Assembly (NCBI GenBank): GCA_045590955.1
Contig: JAZNSB010000058.1
Span: 1 to 24,853 of the forward strand
DNA length: 24,853 bases
Direction: 5' to 3'
From: JAZNSB01 sp045590955
GTDB taxonomy: Bacteria; Pseudomonadota; Alphaproteobacteria; RF32; CAG-239
The notes under the pieces were generated by a model, which was not told the DNA's origin, did not search any database, and worked only from the letters and a program-made list of their open reading frames with translations. The translations under genes and the position numbers were made by a program. How positions within the stretch are numbered: the stretch's first letter is position 1; every line of letters begins with the position of its first letter. Shown piece after piece: positions 1-7,435 of this stretch.

Positions 1-689
1 ACGACTTGGATGCTTTGTTGGATAGTATGGGACAGGCAGTTCAGACAATTCAAGCTGCCAATGAAGGTATTGAATCTATTACATCATTCTTGGAACAGGC
101 AAAATCTGTTGCTAACCAAATGATGGAAAAGAAATCTGCCGATGCAACTGCTGCAATTGCTTCAGAATTGACACAGTATAACTCAATTATGACTCAAATC
201 ACAACATTGGCCGGCGACGCTTCTTATAAAGGTATTAACCTTTTGAAAACAGGCGGGGCTTTAACCGTAACATTTAACGAAGGAAGAACATCTTCTTTGA
301 CAGTTACAGGTTTTGATGCTTCTGCCACAGGTTTGCTCGGAACAGTAACTGTCGGAACAGGTACGGCAAACAATCTTGTCGCAGAAACAGCAGACGATAA
401 ATATACAACAACAGAAATTACAGATCTTATTTCAGGAATTGACGCAGCAATTTCTACATTGCGTAGCAAAGCTTCCGAACTTGGTAATGCTTACTCAATT
501 TTGGAAACTCGTCAAAACTTTACAGAAAACCTTGTTAACGTGTTAACTCAAGGTGCTGATAACCTGACATTGGCTGATATGAACGAAGAAAGTGCTAATA
601 TGCTTGCTCTGCAAACTCAACAAGCTTTGGCTATTAACTCTTTGTCTTTGGCTTCTCAGGCTGCTCAATCTGTATTACAGTTGTTCTAA
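1..689 (+). CDS. Flagellin (5'-truncated by window edge)
   Basis: Structural subunit of the flagellar filament, exported through the flagellar type III apparatus. The reading frame is already open at the first base, so the N-terminal ~60 residues lie outside the window; the TTG at 6 is an internal Leu, not a start. What remains is the end of the N-terminal D0/D1 helix (DSMGQAVQTIQAANEGIESI), a short variable middle, and the conserved C-terminal D1/D0 helix ending QAAQSVLQLF. The next gene is a longer paralogue sharing both conserved ends, in places base for base. A Rho-independent terminator follows 15 bases after the stop. The identity as flagellin is secure; which flagellin of the set it is cannot be told. 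Confidence 0.95.
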   Translation, partial: DLDALLDSMGQAVQTIQAANEGIESITSFLEQAKSVANQMMEKKSADATAAIASELTQYNSIMTQITTLAGDASYKGINLLKTGGALTVTFNEGRTSSLTVTGFDASATGLLGTVTVGTGTANNLVAETADDKYTTTEITDLISGIDAAISTLRSKASELGNAYSILETRQNFTENLVNVLTQGADNLTLADMNEESANMLALQTQQALAINSLSLASQAAQSVLQLF

Positions 690-704
690 ACAAAGAAACT
701 TTAT

Positions 705-738
705 AAAGCGGTGGGTATATTATCCACCGCTTTTTTTT
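705..738 (+). terminator. Intrinsic terminator after first flagellin
   Basis: A perfect 10-bp stem (AAAGCGGTGG at 705-714 pairing with 724-733) with a 9-base loop runs into a run of T. It separates transcription of the two flagellin genes. Confidence 0.9.
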
Positions 739-763
739 ATTTGTTGATTATTTTTTTTATATC

Positions 764-782
764 TAACATACTGTTTATGTTA
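764..782 (+). promoter_or_regulatory. Palindrome upstream of second flagellin (possible operator/promoter region)
   Basis: TAACATA at 764-770 and TATGTTA at 776-782 form a perfect 7-bp inverted repeat around a 5-base spacer, 31 bases before the second flagellin start. A weak sigma70-like pair (TTGATT 744-749, 17-base spacer, CATACT 767-772) would place the -10 element inside the palindrome. I see no convincing sigma-28 or sigma-54 flagellar promoter. No terminator-type T tract follows, so a protein-binding site is more plausible than a terminator. Confidence 0.35.
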
Positions 783-813
783 CATTAACGGTCCACAGAA
801 TATGGAGAAAATT

Positions 814-1872
814 ATGGCAAGCGATATAACTTTGTCTGCAGGTATGAGATCTAACCTCTTGTCCTTGCAAAACATAAACAAGTTGATGGATAGAACTCAA
901 GAAAGACTTTCTACGGGCTTGAAGGTTAACTCTGCAATTGATAACCCTTCTTCTTACTATACAGCAAAAAGTTTGACCAATCGTGCAAACGACTTGGATG
1001 CTTTGTTGGATAGTATGGGACAGGCAGTTCAGACAATTCAAGCAGCCAACGAAGGTATTGAATCTATTACATCTTTCTTAACACAGGCTAAGTCTGTTGT
1101 AAATCAAGCTTTAGAAGCTAAATCTGCTGATGTAACAGCCGATGTAAGTTCTCAAGTTGCTCAGTACAATACAATTATGGAACAGATTACAACATTGGCC
1201 GGCGACGCTTCTTATAAAGGTATTAACCTTTTGAAGTCCGGCGGTGCTTTAACGGTAACATTTAACGAGGGCAGAACCTCTTCTTTGACCGTAACAGGTT
1301 TTGAAGGATCTGCCGCAGGTTTGCTTGGTGATGCAACCACAAAAGTGGAGCTTGACATTACCGCAAGAGCAGAAACATATGTTGCCGGAAGATCTTACAA
1401 TGTTGGATCTTATATTACTGACGGAACTGACTACTACCAAGTAATTGGAGCAATTGATGGCTCTGCTGAAGCTTCAGACACATGGGCAGAAGTGGTTGCA
1501 GCTGACACTTTGACGACTCAAATTGCTGATGGTAAGAAAAGCATAGACGGTAGTTCTTTAACGGCAGTAACAACTGCATTTTCTACTGTTGCCGGTTTAA
1601 ATGATTATATCGACACATTAGATAATGCTATCAACACCTTGCGCAACAAGTCTTCTGAACTTGGTAACGCATACTCAATTTTGGAAACACGTCAAGGATT
1701 TACAGAAAATCTGATTAACGTGCTTACAACAGGTGCTGATAACTTGACATTGGCAGACATGAATGAAGAAAGCGCTAACATGCTTGCTCTTCAAACACAG
1801 CAATCTTTGGCTATTAACTCTTTGTCTTTGGCTTCTCAGGCCGCTCAATCTGTATTACAGTTGTTCAGATAA
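814..1872 (+). CDS. Flagellin (second copy, with extra central domain)
   Basis: Filament subunit of 352 residues, complete. I chose the ATG at 814 over the in-frame ATG at 802 because GGAG at 804-807 sits 6 bases before it and the product then begins MASDITLS, as flagellins do. Conserved N-terminal helix (NINKLMDRTQERLSTGLKVN, AIDNPSSYY) and C-terminal helix (NEESANMLALQTQQSLAINS, then QAAQSVLQLFR) flank a variable centre. The centre is about 60 residues longer than in the neighbouring copy; the extra part (about residues 177-243) is rich in Tyr, Gly and Trp and may form a surface-exposed domain. Its own terminator follows. Function is certain; the role of the insert is unknown. Confidence 0.96.
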   Translation: MASDITLSAGMRSNLLSLQNINKLMDRTQERLSTGLKVNSAIDNPSSYYTAKSLTNRANDLDALLDSMGQAVQTIQAANEGIESITSFLTQAKSVVNQALEAKSADVTADVSSQVAQYNTIMEQITTLAGDASYKGINLLKSGGALTVTFNEGRTSSLTVTGFEGSAAGLLGDATTKVELDITARAETYVAGRSYNVGSYITDGTDYYQVIGAIDGSAEASDTWAEVVAADTLTTQIADGKKSIDGSSLTAVTTAFSTVAGLNDYIDTLDNAINTLRNKSSELGNAYSILETRQGFTENLINVLTTGADNLTLADMNEESANMLALQTQQSLAINSLSLASQAAQSVLQLFR

Positions 1873-1892
1873 AGATAAGATACCAAAAAAAG

Positions 1893-1922
1893 AAAGGCTG
1901 GGTTTTACCCAGTCTTTTTTTA
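1893..1922 (+). terminator. Intrinsic terminator after second flagellin
   Basis: A 10-bp stem with one G-U pair (1893-1902 with 1908-1917), a 5-base loop and a following T run, 20 bases after the flagellin stop. Confidence 0.88.
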
Positions 1923-1927
1923 TTTGC

Positions 1928-1955
1928 TTGATAGATAAGATTAAAGACGTAATAT
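1928..1955 (+). promoter_or_regulatory. Probable sigma70 promoter for the exported-protein gene
   Basis: TTGATA (1928-1933), a 16-base spacer and TAATAT (1950-1955). Transcription would start near 1962, which makes the ATG at 1962 an unlikely start and supports the one at 1980. Confidence 0.55.
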
Positions 1956-1979
1956 CTTAATATGTCAGTGGAGGTTTTG

Positions 1980-2348
1980 ATGAAAAAAATAATACTTTTG
2001 TCTTTTGTTTTTTTACAAATAATTTTGTTTTCTTTTTCTTCTGAAGCAAAATTTATTGCCGGCCTTGAGGATATGCCAATTTTAGATGGAATCGAACAAG
2101 TAAACGAAGACAACTTTTCTTTTGGAAATGAAGAAACAAGAATTGTGGAGGTCATTCTTCAATCCGAATCTAAAAATTTTAAACAACTGATAGAATTTTA
2201 TAAGGTAACCCTACCCAACCTTGGTTGGAAGTTGGAAAAAAACGAATCAAACCTTGTAACATTTTCAAGAGAAAATGAACTATTAGAAATTTTAGATGAA
2301 TCTGATACAAAATTAAATGCCAGACTTACCATTAAGAGCAAAAATTAA
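1980..2348 (+). CDS. Small exported protein of unknown function upstream of rpsT
   Basis: 122 residues. Start set at 1980: GGAGG at 1970-1974 lies 5 bases upstream and the protein then opens with a clean signal peptide (MKKIILLSFVFLQIILFSFS, cleavage likely after SSEA). The mature part holds a short motif GLEDMPILDG, an acidic stretch, and FYKVTLPNLGWK, then a charged C-terminus. From memory, alphaproteobacteria often carry a small gene of this kind, with a 'FY...TLPQLGW'-like motif, next to rpsT and dnaA; that is recollection, not a search. It has no lipobox Cys, so a soluble periplasmic protein is the best reading. It has its own promoter and no terminator before rpsT, so some read-through is possible. 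Function unknown. Confidence 0.8.
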   Translation: MKKIILLSFVFLQIILFSFSSEAKFIAGLEDMPILDGIEQVNEDNFSFGNEETRIVEVILQSESKNFKQLIEFYKVTLPNLGWKLEKNESNLVTFSRENELLEILDESDTKLNARLTIKSKN

Positions 2349-2377
2349 AAAATTTTTACTGTTTTTTAAAATTGTTG

Positions 2378-2407
2378 TTGACTAAACAGGTTTTCGGAGT
2401 TTATAAA
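2378..2407 (+). promoter_or_regulatory. Strong sigma70-type promoter for rpsT
   Basis: TTGACT (2378-2383) followed after 17-18 bases by TTATAA/TATAAA (2401-2407). Near consensus, as expected for a ribosomal protein gene; leader about 30 bases. Confidence 0.7.
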
Positions 2408-2442
2408 GCATAACAAATAAATAACTTTTAAAGGAAAATAAA

Positions 2443-2703
2443 ATGGCCAATCATAAATCGGCAAAAACAAGAATAACAAGAAACGAAAACAGAAGAGTTG
2501 TTAATGCCGCAAGAAAAAGCAGAGCTAGAACTTTTGTAAAAAAAGTTGAAGCAGAAATTTTGAACGGAAACAAAGAAGAAGCAAAAGTTGCTTTGAGAGT
2601 TGCAGAATCTGAAATGATGAAGGCTGCCGCAAGAGGCGCTATTAAAAAGAAAGCTGCATCAAGAAAAATTTCTCGCTTATCTTTGAAAATTAAAAACGCT
2701 TAA
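2443..2703 (+). CDS. rpsT: 30S ribosomal protein S20
   Basis: Primary-binding small-subunit protein that contacts 16S rRNA. 86 residues, the usual family length. It opens MANHKSAKTRITRNENRR, typical of S20, and is almost entirely basic helix (KSRARTFVKK, AARGAIKKKAASRKISRLSL). AAGGA sits upstream of the ATG. It has its own near-consensus promoter and a long hairpin terminator, so it is monocistronic. Its place just before dnaA is the common alphaproteobacterial arrangement. Confidence 0.97.
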   Translation: MANHKSAKTRITRNENRRVVNAARKSRARTFVKKVEAEILNGNKEEAKVALRVAESEMMKAAARGAIKKKAASRKISRLSLKIKNA

Positions 2704-2727
2704 CAGCTCAAACATTTGTTTTTTTTC

Positions 2728-2765
2728 AAACGACCCCTCTCAGCTTTGAGGGCGGTCGTTTTGTC
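2728..2765 (+). terminator. Intrinsic terminator after rpsT
   Basis: A 15-position stem (2728-2742 with 2747-2761) with one C-C mismatch and one G-U pair, tetraloop GCTT, ending in T-rich sequence. Confidence 0.9.
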
Positions 2766-2797
2766 TTTAAAAAACAGCAAAAAATGCCGAAAATCTG

Positions 2798-2815
2798 CGA
2801 CTCTGATCGACTCTG
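2798..2815 (+). repeat. Tandem CGACTCTG motif upstream of dnaA (two GANTC sites around one GATC)
   Basis: CGACTCTG occurs at 2798-2805 and again at 2808-2815. Each copy holds GACTC, a GANTC site (2799-2803 and 2809-2813); the join makes GATC (2805-2808). It lies in the 308-base non-coding gap between rpsT and dnaA, about 50 bases before the predicted dnaA promoter. The rest of that gap is the rpsT terminator and AT-rich sequence without a cluster of DnaA boxes. Confidence 0.5.
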
Positions 2816-2865
2816 CAAAAACATTGTGTCAAGAAATTTAATTGCAAAATTTTGAAAAAAGTCTG

Positions 2866-2894
2866 TTGTAAATAAGATTTTTTGTTTCTATGAT
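2866..2894 (+). promoter_or_regulatory. Probable dnaA promoter
   Basis: TTGTAA (2866-2871), exactly 17 bases, TATGAT (2889-2894). This leaves a leader of roughly 110 bases before the dnaA ATG. A second TATGAT at 2911 lacks a good -35 partner. Confidence 0.55.
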
Positions 2895-3011
2895 GACCTC
2901 ACTTTTAAGATATGATTAATAAAAATTTACAGTCTTAAAAAAGAAAGTATTTCTGATTAAAAGCAAGAAGAGCCCTATATAAACAATTTTATTATAATTC
3001 GGGGAGAAGAT

Positions 3012-4469
3012 ATGGCTGGTGAGGCTTTTGAAAACATGGACTCTGTTCAAGAACAATGGGGACAAATTTGTGATCAATTAAAAAGTGAAGTTGGAGAAAC
3101 CGCTTTTGATAACTGGTTGAGACCTTTATCTGTGGGATCGCTCAACAACGGCACAATGAACATATGTGTTCCTACTCGTTTTATGAAAAACTGGGTGATT
3201 ACACATTATAGTGACAGAATCCACAAAATGTGGGAAAAAAAGAATCCTAATGTAGCAAATATTAACTTTATTGTTCAAGCTACAACTTGTGAAGAAAAAA
3301 AGCCAAGCTACGGCCCTGTAACAGATAGCTCTTTATTGAAAAAAATATATACATCTCCTGCTCCACACAATGTATATCATTCCGGAACAAAAGCCGTTTT
3401 GGCAAATGTGGGCGAAGTTAACTCAATTAACGACGCAGGACAATCTTTGTCTGTTCCTCTTAATCCGCAATTTACGTTTGAAAACTTTGTTGTAGGTAAG
3501 ACAAATGAATTTGCGTATGCTGCTGCAAAAAAAGTGGCAGAAAGCAAAAACGTATCTTTTAATCCGTTGTTTTTATATTCTGGCGTTGGGCTTGGAAAAA
3601 CACACTTGATGCATGCAATTGCATGGCATATCAAAAAACTGGACCCATCAAAAAACATTGTATATCTATCTGCAGAAAAATTTATGTATAAGTTTGTTAG
3701 GGCTTTGAGATATAAAGATACTGCAGCGTTCAAAGAACAATTTAGATCTGTTGACGTATTGATGGTGGATGACGTTCAGTTTATGGGCGGAAAAGACCTT
3801 ACACAAGAAGAATTTTTCTATACTTTTAACTCTCTTATAGAAGAAGGCCGTCAAATCATTATTTCTGCAGACAAATCTCCTTCAGATTTAGATGGTATTG
3901 AAGCCAGATTAAAATCCAGATTAGGCTGTGGTTTGGTTGCAGACATTCACCCGACAGACTTTGATTTGAGAATGGGAATTTTGGAAAACAAGGCTCGTCA
4001 GTTGGGTGTGGAAATTCCTCAAAAAGTAGCAGAATTTTTGGCAGGAAAAATTACATCAAACATCAGAGAACTGGAAGGTGCTTTGCGTAGAGTGGTTGCT
4101 CATTCTCAACTTTTGTCTGACAAAGAAATTACTCTTGAGATGACACAAGATGTATTAAAAGACATGTTAAGATCTTTTGACAGAAGAACAACCATAGACG
4201 AAATTCAAAAGAAGGTTGCAGAACATTTCAATATATCTGTAAAAGAAATGCAATCTTCAAGAAGGGCTAGAACAGTTGCCAGACCAAGACAAATTGCCAT
4301 GTATTTGGCAAAGCAGCTTACTTCCAGATCTTTGCCAGAGATAGGAAGAAAGTTTGACAGAGACCACACAACTGTAATGCACGCCGTTAGGAAGGTTGAA
4401 GAGCTTATCTTGGAAGACATTTCTTTGGCAGAAAATGTAGACACATTACGCAGGGCTCTTGAGGCTTAA
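3012..4469 (+). CDS. dnaA: Chromosomal replication initiator DnaA
   Basis: AAA+ ATPase that binds DnaA boxes at oriC, opens the duplex and loads the replicative helicase. 485 residues, normal size. Domain I (about 10-90) includes TAFDNWLRPL; a linker domain II follows; AAA+ domain III runs from about 152, with Walker A GVGLGKTH (191-198), Walker B VLMVDD (249-254) and the RLKSRL arginine region near 300; domain IV carries the DNA-binding signature DRDHTTVMHAVRKVEEL (449-465). All key residues are intact. The start has a strong GGGGAGA ribosome site. The gene is followed by its own terminator, so dnaN has a separate promoter. Confidence 0.98.
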   Translation: MAGEAFENMDSVQEQWGQICDQLKSEVGETAFDNWLRPLSVGSLNNGTMNICVPTRFMKNWVITHYSDRIHKMWEKKNPNVANINFIVQATTCEEKKPSYGPVTDSSLLKKIYTSPAPHNVYHSGTKAVLANVGEVNSINDAGQSLSVPLNPQFTFENFVVGKTNEFAYAAAKKVAESKNVSFNPLFLYSGVGLGKTHLMHAIAWHIKKLDPSKNIVYLSAEKFMYKFVRALRYKDTAAFKEQFRSVDVLMVDDVQFMGGKDLTQEEFFYTFNSLIEEGRQIIISADKSPSDLDGIEARLKSRLGCGLVADIHPTDFDLRMGILENKARQLGVEIPQKVAEFLAGKITSNIRELEGALRRVVAHSQLLSDKEITLEMTQDVLKDMLRSFDRRTTIDEIQKKVAEHFNISVKEMQSSRRARTVARPRQIAMYLAKQLTSRSLPEIGRKFDRDHTTVMHAVRKVEELILEDISLAENVDTLRRALEA

Positions 4470-4487
4470 AGCAGGGCTTAAAAAAAC

Positions 4488-4513
4488 AAACCACCCATTA
4501 GGGTGGTTTTTTT
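4488..4513 (+). terminator. Intrinsic terminator after dnaA
   Basis: AAACCACCC (4488-4496), loop ATTA, perfect complement 4501-4509, then a T run. Confidence 0.93.
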
Positions 4514-4608
4514 GTAAAATGTTGTGAATATTTATTTTTTACAATACTTCTTTGCGCTTTTTGTGTTACTCTTCTGATATATTATACGTATAAGTAAAGG
4601 ATTTAAAA

Positions 4609-5727
4609 ATGAAATTTGTTGTTGAAAAAGCAATACTCTTAAAAACTCTTGGTCACATGCAAAGCATTGTAGAAAAGAGAAATACAATCCCCGTGCTGTC
4701 TAACATTAGAATCGAAGCACAAGAAGGTGAAATAAACTTAAAAGCAACAGATATGGATGTGGAAATCACAGAAATTATTGATGCAAAGGTGTCTGAAACA
4801 GGAACGACAACCGCTCCGGCACATATGCTTTATGACATTGTAAGAAAGCTTTCCGAAGGATCTCAGGTTGAAATTACATTTCCGGATAAAAACGGACAAC
4901 TGACAATATCTTCCGGTCGCTCAAGCTTTTCTTTGTCCTGCATTGGGGCTGAAGACTTCCCTTTGATTTCAGGAGATAAATTGCCGATTTCTTTTGAAAT
5001 GAAAACAGAAGACCTGAAAGATGTTATTGACAGAACAAAATTTGCAATTTCAACCGAAGAAACAAGATACTATCTGAACGGAATTTTTATTCATGCAAAA
5101 AACGAGGGGGCAACCAAGGTTTTGCGTGTGGTAGCAACAGATGGCCATAGATTGGCTTGTGTTGAATCTCCTTTGCCCAAAGGCGCAGAAGATGTTAAAG
5201 GGGTAATCATTCCAAGAAAAACCGTTACTGAAATAAGAAAACTGTTAGAAGATAACAATGCTGAAAATGTTTCTATTGCCTTGTCTGACAATAAAATCAT
5301 ATTTTCTTTTGAGGATATAACCCTTACATCAAAACTGATTGATGGAACATATCCTGATTATGAAAGGGTTATTCCGACAGACAGCAACAAAACAATTGAA
5401 GTAAAAGCTTCTGAGCTTGCTTCTGCAGTTGATCGCGTATCTGTAGTGGCAGAAAGAACCAGAGCAATTAAAATTGTACCAAGCACCGGTAAAATGACAG
5501 TAACCACATCTTGTCCAGATCTTGGAAGCGGTGTTGAAGAAATTGAAGCAAAATATGACGGCGAATCTTTGGATATTGGATATAACTTCCGTTATTTGTT
5601 GGATATTTTGTCTGAAATTAAAGGAGAATCCGCAAAAATCAGCTTTTCTGACGGCATGTCGCCAACCATAATTCATGACACAGCAGATGCCAGCGCAATC
5701 TATGTGTTGATGCCTATGAGAGTGTAG
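4609..5727 (+). CDS. dnaN: DNA polymerase III beta subunit (sliding clamp)
   Basis: Ring-shaped homodimer that tethers the replicative polymerase to DNA. 372 residues, the family's usual length, starting MKFVVEKAILLKTLGHMQSI. Three clamp folds are visible by sequence flow; recognisable pieces are EKRNTIPVLSNI near residue 22, the second-domain FAISTEETRYYLNGI, and the C-terminal PMRV, close to the standard 'MPMRL' ending. AAAGGA precedes the ATG. Upstream, TATATT/TATACG lies near 4578-4588 but without a good -35, so I do not call a promoter. recF starts one base after the stop, showing translational coupling. Confidence 0.98.
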   Translation: MKFVVEKAILLKTLGHMQSIVEKRNTIPVLSNIRIEAQEGEINLKATDMDVEITEIIDAKVSETGTTTAPAHMLYDIVRKLSEGSQVEITFPDKNGQLTISSGRSSFSLSCIGAEDFPLISGDKLPISFEMKTEDLKDVIDRTKFAISTEETRYYLNGIFIHAKNEGATKVLRVVATDGHRLACVESPLPKGAEDVKGVIIPRKTVTEIRKLLEDNNAENVSIALSDNKIIFSFEDITLTSKLIDGTYPDYERVIPTDSNKTIEVKASELASAVDRVSVVAERTRAIKIVPSTGKMTVTTSCPDLGSGVEEIEAKYDGESLDIGYNFRYLLDILSEIKGESAKISFSDGMSPTIIHDTADASAIYVLMPMRV

Positions 5728-5728
5728 A

Positions 5729-6940
5729 TTGGAAAACCAAAACACATATTTTAACAACAAAACACAATTAAGGTCAGGCGTTAAGCGCTTGACTTTAATT
5801 GATTTTAGAAACTATCCGCTATTAAGGGCAGATTTTAATCACGGTATCAACATTATTACCGGAGAAAACGGTTCCGGAAAAACAAACATTCTTGAAGCCC
5901 TGTCTTTTCTAACGCCGGGAAAGGGGCTAAGGGGGGCAAAACTTTCTGAAATATCAAGAATTGCAACACAAAAAACAGATGAATATGCCCCGGAATATAT
6001 ATCTTCAGTAAATTGGGCTGTATCTGCAAAAGTAGAAAAAAACAACGAAGAATTTGAGCTTGGAACAGCGGTAGAAAAAAACACAGACTCTATAACCCGC
6101 TCTTTTGATAGAAGATGTGTTAAGATAAACAATCAAAAAATTTCTTCTCAGGCGGATCTGGGTAAATACTTTACAGCAATATGGCTAACACCCCAAATGG
6201 AACGACTTTTTAGAGGGGGTAGCCAGCCAAGAAGAAGCTTTTTGGACAGACTGGTCTATGCTTTTGATATTGAACACGCAAAAAGAATTGCTCAATTTGA
6301 CCATCTATACAAAGAATGGTATCAGTTAATAAAAAGCGGCACCACAGACAAGCATTGGTTGTTTTCTTTGGAGGACTCTATGGCCTCTGTGGGGGTGGCA
6401 ATTGCCGCTGCAAGAAGAGAACAACTTGCCAAATTAAACACCTTTATTGAAAAAGAACCTGACGACATATTCCCTTCTGTTGTGCTTAAACTTGAGGGAA
6501 TCGTGGAACAAAAACTAGACGCTCTTGCGGCGGTGGATGTGGAGGATTTTTATAGAGAACTATTGTTTAATCAAAGAAAAAATGTGGCTTTTGACAATAA
6601 AGTTGACGGCATCAACCGAACAGATTTTAAGGTATATTATAAGAAAAAAAATATGCCAGCAGAAATGTGTTCAACAGGGGAACAAAAATCTTTGCTTATC
6701 AGCATTATTTTAGCGCAAACAAAATCTCAAACCCTGCATCAAGCTTTTGCTCCTGTTTTATTGCTTGATGAGATAGCAGCACATCTGGATGAAGAAAAAA
6801 AAGATGCCTTATTAAATAAAATCTTAAATTTGAACCTGCAAGCGTTTATTACTTCCGTTAACAAAGACCTCTTTTCTTGCTTGAAAAACAACGCTGACTT
6901 TTTTGAAGTAAAAAACAACAATCTTGAACAAATAATTTAA
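5729..6940 (+). CDS. recF: DNA replication and repair protein RecF
   Basis: SMC-like ATPase that, with RecO and RecR, loads RecA at single-strand gaps. 403 residues. Walker A GENGSGKT (45-52), ABC-type signature STGEQKS (about 315-321) and Walker B LLLDE (about 344-348) are present. The start is a TTG: a TGA lies 12 bases upstream in frame and no ATG or GTG occurs before the conserved KRLTLIDFRNY, so TTG at 5729 is the only start that keeps the first strand. It begins one base after dnaN ends. GyrB, which often follows recF, is instead about 4 kb away on the other strand. Confidence 0.95.
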   Translation: MENQNTYFNNKTQLRSGVKRLTLIDFRNYPLLRADFNHGINIITGENGSGKTNILEALSFLTPGKGLRGAKLSEISRIATQKTDEYAPEYISSVNWAVSAKVEKNNEEFELGTAVEKNTDSITRSFDRRCVKINNQKISSQADLGKYFTAIWLTPQMERLFRGGSQPRRSFLDRLVYAFDIEHAKRIAQFDHLYKEWYQLIKSGTTDKHWLFSLEDSMASVGVAIAAARREQLAKLNTFIEKEPDDIFPSVVLKLEGIVEQKLDALAAVDVEDFYRELLFNQRKNVAFDNKVDGINRTDFKVYYKKKNMPAEMCSTGEQKSLLISIILAQTKSQTLHQAFAPVLLLDEIAAHLDEEKKDALLNKILNLNLQAFITSVNKDLFSCLKNNADFFEVKNNNLEQII

Positions 6941-6947
6941 CTCAAAA

Positions 6948-6976
6948 TTGACACTTTTGCTTTATTATATTAAGAT
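6948..6976 (+). promoter_or_regulatory. Promoter of the PTS operon
   Basis: A perfect TTGACA (6948-6953), a 17-base spacer and TAAGAT (6971-6976), starting seven bases after the recF stop. No terminator is visible between recF and this site. Confidence 0.65.
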
Positions 6977-7011
6977 GAAATGAGTTTGAAAATATTAAAA
7001 CTGGAACGACA

Positions 7012-7434
7012 ATGGAAACACAATACTACACCCTTATGGAAAAGCAGGACTTTTTTGAAATCATTGAAAATAAATTTGGTGAATTGGTAATTTTTATAGA
7101 TTCAAGAGAAGGTTCTCCGGAAAATCCGGTTTTGAAATTTGATGGCAAAGAAACTGCTTTGCTGAAAAGAGACAAAAAATATACTATAAAATTAGATAAT
7201 ATTGATAAAGAAACAAGAATGGCTCTTGCCGAAGCAGAGTTTTTGATGATTGTTGAGCTCACCGGAAAAGTGGTGGAAAGAACTTATGCCGTTTCTGTTG
7301 AAAATGTTGAAACCGCTATACCGGAAGGAAAACAAACAAGGGCCGATGAATGGCAAAAAGCACAAACAAAAGAAGAGTTGTTAGAAAAATTTGGTGCTAT
7401 AAAATCTTGGAAAAGCAAAACAGAGGCAAAATAA
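7012..7434 (+). CDS. Unknown protein leading the PTS EIIA-HPr operon
   Basis: 140 residues that I do not recognise. The sequence contains no Cys and no His, so it cannot itself be a His-phosphorylated PTS relay. It alternates charged and hydrophobic residues in a way that suggests beta strands up to about residue 105 (ELVIFIDSRE, EFLMIVELTGKVVERTYAVSV), followed by a charged, probably helical tail (KEELLEKFGAIKSW). There is no signal peptide or membrane segment, so it is likely cytoplasmic. The start at 7012 is chosen for length; Met9 is possible, and neither has a strong ribosome site. The EIIA gene starts one base after its stop, so the two are surely co-translated. A role in the PTS is inferred from position alone. 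Confidence 0.8.
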   Translation: METQYYTLMEKQDFFEIIENKFGELVIFIDSREGSPENPVLKFDGKETALLKRDKKYTIKLDNIDKETRMALAEAEFLMIVELTGKVVERTYAVSVENVETAIPEGKQTRADEWQKAQTKEELLEKFGAIKSWKSKTEAK

Positions 7435-7435
7435 A

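Noticed and set aside
720..728. TTATCCACC, 8 of 9 matches to a DnaA box
   Set aside because: It is single, and its bases belong to the loop and stem of the flagellin terminator, which explains it fully.
1962..1979. In-frame ATG at 1962 as start of the exported protein
   Set aside because: It lies at the predicted transcription start and has no ribosome site; GGAGG and the signal peptide both point to 1980.
2784..2855. A 23-codon frame (MPKICDSDRL...) in the gap before dnaA
   Set aside because: No ribosome site, no terminator of its own, and the sequence is better explained as the tandem GACTC motif and leader DNA.
4523..4531. TGTGAATAT between dnaA and dnaN, one mismatch from a reverse DnaA box
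   Set aside because: One isolated near-match in AT-rich DNA; an origin or autoregulatory site would need a cluster.
5329..5760. A 143-codon open frame antisense to the end of dnaN
   Set aside because: Its composition is that of a reversed coding strand (many His, Cys, Tyr), it has no ribosome site, and dnaN is unquestionably the gene here. The same holds for the 128-codon antisense frame at 23514-23900.
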